A stretch of DNA of 64,000 bases, taken from positions 32,640 to 96,639 of the forward strand of contig JACEEZ010016131.1 in assembly GCA_016584305.1 (NCBI GenBank), given 5' to 3'. The DNA comes from Chionoecetes opilio (taxonomy: Eukaryota; Arthropoda; Malacostraca; Decapoda; Majidae). The notes under the pieces were generated by a model. It made no database searches and was not told the origin of the DNA. It saw nothing but the letters and a program-made list of their open reading frames with translations. A program made the position numbers and the translations under genes. This document shows, piece after piece, positions 58,623-64,000 of this stretch. Position 1 is the stretch's first letter. Every line of letters starts with the position of its first letter.

Positions 58623-58741
58623 TCAGTGAGATGGTTGGGCCTGTTTCTTTGCTACCAACAAGTCAATCCTTGGCACAGTCTCTGAAAGAGCCATTCTTAT
58701 GTCATCTTTGACTGCCAGATGTGAACTTAACTTGTTTTTAA
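58623..58741 (-). pseudogene. C-terminal piece of the hAT transposase
   Basis: Minus strand: KDDIRMALSETVPRIDLLVA followed by KKQAQPSH and a stop (58623-58625). This matches the tail after the hAT dimerisation domain in ZBED5-like proteins, where a DLRxAL...PRIDxL...K motif precedes the end. An in-frame stop lies just upstream, so the dimerisation region between here and the other piece is deleted or scrambled. Confidence 0.75.
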
Positions 58742-60033
58742 TCTAGCACAGGTCCAGTAATTAAATAGCAGAGTTTGGACAAAATTGCTTTATTTTGTTT
58801 CTCAACAGATTTTGACAGGAAATTAGGTCTACTAGCCAGGATAAAAAATCTACCCTGATCTGCTCACTGCTAGTACCCCAAATTTGCCGTAATCCAAGAT
58901 GGCCACCATCACGGGTACCGAATACCAAAAATTAGCGGTCTCTCCCGGAGAAGGGAGACTGCCTTGGCACAATTGCGTATTGGTCACACTCTATATACTC
59001 ATGGGTTCCTCATGGAGGGGGGCCACCCTCCTTACTGTGATGATTGTTTGGTCCCCTTAACTGTGCGGCACTTGCTGGTCGAGTGTCCCAGTCTTGGGGA
59101 CCTACGTGTGCAATTTTTGTCCCGGTGTCGCGGGTCGGACGGTGCTTACCGTCTCTCCCTGGCATTGGGAGAGAGGTGTTTCTCTCCGGGACATGAAGTC
59201 CATACCTTTATTGAGAAGGCTGGCCTTCTCAACAAGTTATGATGTTCTTAATATTCACTTATTATTGTTTTTAATGTACTCTTGTTCTTTTATGTATTTC
59301 GTTATTTTCAATATTTTTATTCTACAGGGAGGTCCCGTTATACGAGCATTCGGTATACGAGAATCCGATGATACGAGATGTGTAAATTAGGGTCTATTTT
59401 CAATATACGAGATCGAAAATCCAATGATATGACATTCAGACTGGGGTGAGTAAAATTATCAAGCTCAAAATGCGCGCCCTACCACTCCTGGGCTGGACAA
59501 AGGGGGATTTGGTTGACCCCAGTGAGGTCACCCCTGGCAAGCTATGACCTGAAGGGTAATTAAGCATATGGTGCGACCTGACATTTAGGGGTAATTAGCA
59601 GGTTTGCCACCTTGGGACCGCAGTCAGGTCACCCCTAGCAAGGCATGACCTGAAGGGTAATTAAGCATATGGCGCAGCCTGACATTTAGGGGTAATTAGC
59701 AGGTGTGGGGCCGCAACCTTGGAAACGCTACACTACCTTCTCTTGTATCACGTGGCGTCCCATACATTACAACGTCTTTTTTGCTTGTTATGCATGTTTT
59801 ATGTTTAATTAATGTGCAGCTATGTTATTTTGTGTGCTATTTTCTCTTTCAGAATGCTTTTTCTACAGAATAGGTAGTACAGTGTGGGTAATATAGACGC
59901 TGTGTGTTTGTTGTGTTTGCTATAGTTTATTTTAGCTTGAAAAACATGACATATTTTTTTTTTTTTTTTTTTTTAATTGATGGGGTCCTGGAACCAAACC
60001 TATATTTTATCATCTATAATAATATAAGCGAAA

Positions 60034-60035
60034 GT

Positions 60036-60090
<55 letters not shown>
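60034..60090. repeat. (TG)n microsatellite in the Helitron
   Basis: About 55 bp of TG following the GTGTGTCTG of the Helitron 5' end, presumably expanded from it. Confidence 0.95.
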
Positions 60091-60093
<3 letters not shown>

Positions 60094-60284
60094 GCTCCAG
60101 GTGCCGCCCCCTTTGGCGGAATCCCCTCATATGGCACATTTTTGGAACCGGCTCGAGCAGGGGAAGGTTTTAAGCCCATTTATGAGATGATCCGATCACT
60201 TTTTTTTTTTTTTTCCTTTTTAGCAGCCTATTAGCGAGAATTGTGAAAAAAAAGTGGGTTGCAAGAATTGAGGAAACCTTGATG

Positions 60285-60500
60285 TAGGGTGATGGGTAAT
60301 GGGTGGGGTGATGGGTGAGTGAATGGGTGGGGGTGATGGGTGATGGGTGAGGGAATAGATGGGGGGTGATGGGTAATGGGTGTGTGGTGATGGATAATGG
60401 GTGAGTGAATGGGTGGGGGGTGGTGGGTAATGGGTGAGTGAATGGGTGGGGGGTGATGGGTAATGGGTGAGTGAATGGGTTGGGGGTGATGTGAATAGGT
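60285..60500. repeat. GGGTGATGGGTAATGGGTGAG minisatellite in the Helitron
   Basis: Units of 26-40 bp built from GGGTGATGGG, TAATGGGTGAG and TGAATGGGTGG, repeated about six times with variation. The minus-strand frame gives a Pro/Ser/His-rich artefact protein. Confidence 0.9.
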
Positions 60501-60897
60501 TGGCGTTAATACATACATTTCTACATCCATGATTTCAGGAAAGCTAGAAGGGGCTATCTGGAGAGTCTGTGTTTGGTGGGCCGAAGGCCCACCAAACACA
60601 GGTGGTGGGCCCACCAAACATAGGTGGTGGGCCGAAGGCCCAACAATAGCCCAACGCAGGAGCTAGCCAAAAAGTCCGCCCGGAGGGCGGCTTTGCGGCT
60701 AGTTAGTTATATGTTTCGTCATACGAGATTTCGCTTTACGAGTATGCCAGGTGGAACCTAACTGCTCGTATCTTCGGGACCTCCCTGTATCTAAAATTTT
60801 GTTTTTTTAGTTTTACTTTTCATGTATCTTATGTAAGCAGGCGTCAATAACCCCGCAGTTGCGGCACCTTAAAACTATAATTAATCAATCAATCAAT

Positions 60898-61545
60898 CGT
60901 GATCCACCTGTTATCTGACAGCTTGTTGACAAACTTCTTTGTTTTTTCTTTCTCATTCCTGTCAAAGAATTCTTTCAGCTCCTCCTTTAATGTCGCAACT
61001 CGAGCCACTACGTTACCCGTCGATAGCCATCTTACTTCTGTATGAAAAAGGATTGACTCTTCCTCAGCATTAAGTTCCTGACACAAAAGACGCAGCATCT
61101 TTGTGTTCAACGGATTGTTTTTAATAAAATTGACCATGGCTACAACATCGTCAAGTACGGTTTTGAGGTCTGGAGGTAGGGTCTTCACAGCTAATGCATA
61201 GCAGTGAATCATACAATGCATCTTGCTTGCGTTGGGGTTGGCTGTTTTCAGAAATTGGAATCCAGACCGATAGCCTATCATTGCAGGGGCACCATCTGTT
61301 GTACATCCCACCATATTTGCCAAAGAAAGCCCTTCTTTTTCAAAAAAGCTGGACAAAACTTCAAAGATGTCTTCTCCCGTCATTGTAGATTCCAGAGGGT
61401 GACAAAATAAAAACTTTTCTTTAAAGTCTGAGTCTTTTATATACCTCGTGTAGGCAAGGCGTGCAAATTTGTGTGGGAAGTGTAGTCCAAGAGAGCTTTC
61501 TCTCAAATGACATAACTCCAAGAGTTTCCTTGTTAACGTTGTCAC
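60898..61545 (-). pseudogene. Core of a hAT (ZBED5/Charlie-like) transposase
   Basis: An unbroken 216-codon minus-strand frame from 61545: SSLGLHFPHKFARLAYTRY, FLFCHPLESTMTGEDIFEVL, NMVGCTTDGAPAMIGYRSG, MHCMIHCYALAVKTLP, MVNFIKNNPLNTKML, SILFHTEVRWLSTGNVV and EELKEFFDRNEKEK. The CTDGAPAM block holds a catalytic Asp, and HCxIHxxAL and HTEVRWLS are family hallmarks. The N-terminal BED finger is absent, and the frame ends at SDNRW where the LINE tail begins. It acted on the hAT ends at 57854 and 61718; now dead, though this piece is still open. Confidence 0.9.
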
Positions 61546-61726
61546 CTAGTGTCCTAGTTCTAGTGGAGGACACATCTAGCCTAGCACGTGTAAGCCACTT
61601 TCTAAAAATAGGTTTGCATTTATTCAAAACTGAAGTATTTTTAGAAATCTGTCACGTACCTCCAAAATTCCTCTCACTTACCCCTGGGGGTACGCGTACC
61701 CCAGGTTGAGAACCCCTGACCTAGAT

Positions 61727-62861
61727 ACTACCTGCCCTTACTACCGTATCCAGCAAACCTCCTTCGGTAGGTAGTAAACGGTAAGGAAGGCCCTGACTGG
61801 CTAGGGCGAGTAATGACGTCATCAAACTTGTCATCAGTCACCAGCCAATGACAAACTGTTTCTAAAACTTCTCGACCAATCACAAGCCAACAAGACGTGT
61901 AACACGACCTTTAACCCTTACACGGCGGGTGACATTTTACCTCGCTGTGCACACCAGTCGGGAATATCTGTTCTAAATTGTCTCTTTTCAACGACAAGTT
62001 GTAAAATAACTACTGAAGCTATCCAGAAACAAAAAAAATCATTGTTTAGCTTCATCTTTCATCTACGTTATGCAAGAATAATTAACTTTCTAGGTACTCT
62101 GGATGCTTCACAGTGAGGTGATGAAGTGAAGTATTTTCCGCGTCTCTCGAGGCTGTCTGAGCTAACCTCCGTTCGAACGTTTGCATACGGTCAAGACTTT
62201 GGCTTTTCTTTCTAGGCTTAAAAATCAATACATTGTATTGATTCTAGTAACTGTTCATTGCATTATCATTATCATTAATATCATCATTATTATTACTAGT
62301 AGTAGTAGTAGAATATGTAGTAGTAGTACGTAGTAGTGGTAGTGATAGTTGTAGTAATAGTAGTAATAGTTGTAGTAGGAGGACGTAGTAGTAATTATTG
62401 CTGTATATAATACACTATAATGATTTAGTAACTGATCATTTCATTCATACTCTTATCATTCTTATTATCATTATAATAATAATAATTAATATTTTTATTA
62501 TTATTATTATCATTATTATAAATATTATTACTATTTTCGTTATTATTTTTTATTTTTTTAATGATTATTATTTTTATTCCTATCATTATTACCATCATTA
62601 TCATATGTTATTTCCGTTATTATTTTTAGTAGTGGTAGAAATAGTAATAGTAGTAGTAGTGGTAGTTGTAGCTGGAGACGTAGATATTATGTTCCCCTTC
62701 TTCCTTATCGTCTTATCTTGCCATTTATCACTTCCACTTTCACTAGTGTCACTTATCACCAACCTTTCCTTCATTTCATTTCCACTCTTTTTATCTTTCC
62801 TTGTTCCTCTCGTTTCTCCTATTCACGGTATGTAGGAAAACAAACATCAGTAAAGATATAT
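61727..62861. repeat. Flank and trinucleotide-rich low-complexity DNA
   Basis: 61727-62240 has no recognised gene. 62260-62660 is built from (ATT)n, (ATC)n and (TAG)n runs with many point changes; its open frame gives only Ile/Val/Tyr-rich artefact sequence. Confidence 0.7.
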
Positions 62862-63068
62862 TTAGTTCATTATAATGTGCAGAGTGTCTTCAAAGCCAAT
62901 AATGCTCACAACGCTGTCGCTTTCAGCGCAGACGGACTCGAATGACGAATCAAAGAAGTCTAATTGTCTCCCAATAGCACGTTCACTCAATGTTTTCAGA
63001 GGCGTAGAAATTAGGCGTCGCTTGGATGGTGGAAACTGCTCAGTAGAAAGGCTGTCGGAAGAAGACAT
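62862..63068 (-). CDS. Possible small ORF or N-terminal exon, unidentified
   Basis: Minus-strand ATG at 63068 opens 68 codons: MSSSDSLSTEQFPPSKRRLI, STPLKTLSERAIGRQLDFF and SFESVCAESDSVVSIIGFED, stop at 62862. Composition is protein-like (Ser-rich, KRR basic patch, no low complexity) unlike most frames here, and it sits in DNA without recognised repeats. I do not recognise it. It may be the start of a mobile-element or host protein, or chance. Confidence 0.3.
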   Translation of the reverse strand: MSSSDSLSTEQFPPSKRRLISTPLKTLSERAIGRQLDFFDSSFESVCAESDSVVSIIGFEDTLHIIMN

Positions 63069-63763
63069 TCTGTGTCTATAGATGTTGGCTCCTCAGGACA
63101 AACTGAGGCTTATCGTGCGGAGTGTATAGTATCCTTACACAGCTGGAGGGTACTGTAGAGGTCAAGATCAGGCGAAAATTAAGAAGGTGTAGCACATCCA
63201 TGTCGCGAAAAGATAATACCCTCGCCTCACACCAGCTTTCGGGTTGACCGAGGACTGCGCTATAATGCACGTGTCGGGACAAGTAATACCACATATTTCA
63301 ACATAGACACGATATGTGTGGCGGAACCTACTCCCATTTACTGTGATTCATATCTACACAACAAGAGGTTGCTGTAGAGACCAAAATTGGGCCAAAATCT
63401 TAACGACGTACCAGTACGTCACAAGCCTAGCTCGCCCACCCTACTCAGGATGTATGAGTACGTAACCCGCCGCGTAGGGGTTTAAGATCGTGTCACACGA
63501 ACACTTTTTCCGTTAGTCGTTCAGGGTGGCCGCGGCAAGAATGTTTCCCCGTCACTGGCTACCCCGCCACCTCAATACTTTTAAATCACCCTTATTTAAG
63601 GTGAAACGCAGACACACGTGGTGACTCATACTTGGTCACACACACAATGGTGAATTTTTCCTTATCCCCAGCTTCTCTTAATTCAACTTCATAAAAGTAA
63701 GCCTTTTCATATTTATCCAATGATTCCTTAACCGTGACAGACTTTTCTTTAAACAATTATAGT
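63069..63763. other. No recognised gene
   Basis: Contains AAATCACCCTTATTTAAGG near 63585-63605, shared with B2. Two phrases (AGCTGGAGGGTACTGTAGAGG-like near 63140 and GTTGCTGTAGAGACC near 63368) with GTCAAGATCAGGCGAAAATT / CCAAAATTGGGCCAAAATC suggest two diverged copies of a ~230-bp unit. Confidence 0.4.
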
Positions 63764-64000
63764 TACCGTATTTACGGCTTATAAGATGCACTTTTTTTCC
63801 TAAAAAATACCCTGAAAAATACTCATGTGTCTTCCAAGACGAATGTTGGAATGAAACTGCCGCCAAGACTGGCGGGAGCCGTTCCGCAACTCCACTCGCA
63901 GATAGCCCACACACACTATCGTCTGCGTTTTGATGACTCTGCTAGTGTGATGTACATTTACCACGCACCGAACAGCACACACTATCGCCATTTCGCGCAA
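63764..64000 (+). mobile_element. H: left end of an inverted-repeat element, cut by the window edge
   Basis: TACCGTATTTACGGCTTATA followed by AGATGCACTTTTTTTCC matches TACCGTATTTTACAGC and CTTATAAGACTCAC at 22943-22975, so this is a family with at least two copies. The other end lies outside the window. Confidence 0.55.

Larger units (their letters stand above)
60013..60702 (+). mobile_element. Non-autonomous Helitron inside A6
   Basis: Starts TCTATAATAATATAAGCGAA, a classic Helitron 5' end, and ends CTAG (60699-60702) eight bases after a perfect hairpin, CCGCCC GGA GGGCGG (60676-60690). It sits between A (60012) and T (60703), the expected A|T target without duplication. Deleting it gives TTTTATCATTAGTTATATG, which matches TTTTACCATTAGTTATGTG in A2 at 8882-8900. 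The interior holds a (TG)n tract and a minisatellite; no Rep/helicase. Confidence 0.95.
59325..60787 (+). mobile_element. A6: family A element containing a Helitron
   Basis: CAGGGAGGTCCCGTTATACG at the left and TCGGGACCTCCCTG at the right between TA dinucleotides. Without the Helitron (60013-60702) it is ~773 bp, like A3, with the usual pair of ~108-bp units. Confidence 0.9.
58860..60898 (+). pseudogene. I/LOA-type LINE 3' end inserted in the hAT transposase gene
   Basis: The frame to the stop at 59240 reads RLRIGHT-like ALAQLRIGHTLYTHGFLM, GGHPPYCDDCLVPLTVRHLL, VECPSLGDLR and LGERCFSPGHEVHTFIEKAG: an RNase H-downstream Cys/His tail of I-type LINEs, 5'-truncated. Its 3' untranslated region is split by A6 (TA at 59323-59324 and 60788-60789) and resumes to GCAGTTGCGGCACC and an (AATC)n tail ending about 60898, where hAT coding continues. 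Confidence 0.8.
57854..61718 (-). mobile_element. hAT transposon with 8-bp target duplication and nested insertions
   Basis: CAGGGGTTCTCAACC at 57854 and GGTTGAGAACCCCTG ending 61718 are perfect 15-bp inverted ends. ACCTAGAT flanks both sides (57846-57853, 61719-61726), the 8-bp duplication expected of hAT. The minus strand encodes two separated pieces of a ZBED5/Charlie-like transposase. Between them lies a LINE insertion containing an A element, which contains a Helitron. Subterminal tandem repeats fill 57980-58620. Confidence 0.95.

Noticed and set aside
60231..60617. 128-codon Pro/His/Ser-rich minus-strand frame
   Set aside because: Translation of the Helitron minisatellite.
62398..62835. 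145-codon Ile/Val-rich frame
   Set aside because: Built from ATT/ATC/TAG trinucleotide repeats.

Overview
This window is eukaryotic, repeat-dominated DNA, most likely from an arthropod and plausibly a decapod crustacean. The reasons are the lack of any operon-like coding, one short spliced exon in 64 kb, many (TA)n and (CA)n tracts, (CCTAA)n arthropod-type telomere-like repeats, and several non-LTR retrotransposon lineages beside a dense crowd of short DNA transposons. The species is an inference.

Layout. 1-2071 is a GC-richer, frameshifted relic of an unrecognised protein-coding element. 2340-19591 is an almost uninterrupted chain of short TA-flanked inverted-repeat transposons of at least nine families (labelled here A, B, C, F, G, M, N, O and J/K), joined by (TA)n microsatellite. 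B1 carries the remnant of a pogo/Tigger (CENP-B type) DNA-binding domain, which suggests the class. 19594-32195 is LINE territory: a minus-strand reverse-transcriptase relic, a possible LTR, then a LINE interrupted by a compound insertion. That last part carries a single N and two unmerged or noisy repeats of itself, which look like assembly artefacts. 32418-34100 holds a tRNA-headed SINE, an ~80-bp minisatellite and interstitial telomere-like sequence. 35580-42150 holds a CR1/L2-like LINE split by a C element, and a large foldback repeat split by a LINE and a Tigger-like element. 43240-47265 is a decayed RTE-like LINE split by a 0.9-kb inverted-repeat element. 47793-47941 is the best host exon (NOA1/YqeH-like GTPase), followed by a candidate degraded LTR element. 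54109-57590 has further M, B and E elements. 57854-61718 is a hAT element with an 8-bp target duplication whose interior is a nested stack: LINE, A element, Helitron, minisatellite.

Nearly all coding capacity belongs to mobile elements and is broken; no autonomous intact element is seen. The parts interact mainly by nesting: several insertions can be dated relative to one another, and four have empty-site comparisons inside the window. The most interesting signals are the TA-tract-beaded transposon chain, the nested hAT stack with an exactly reconstructable Helitron target, and a LINE-derived ~152-bp satellite carried inside the M transposon family.
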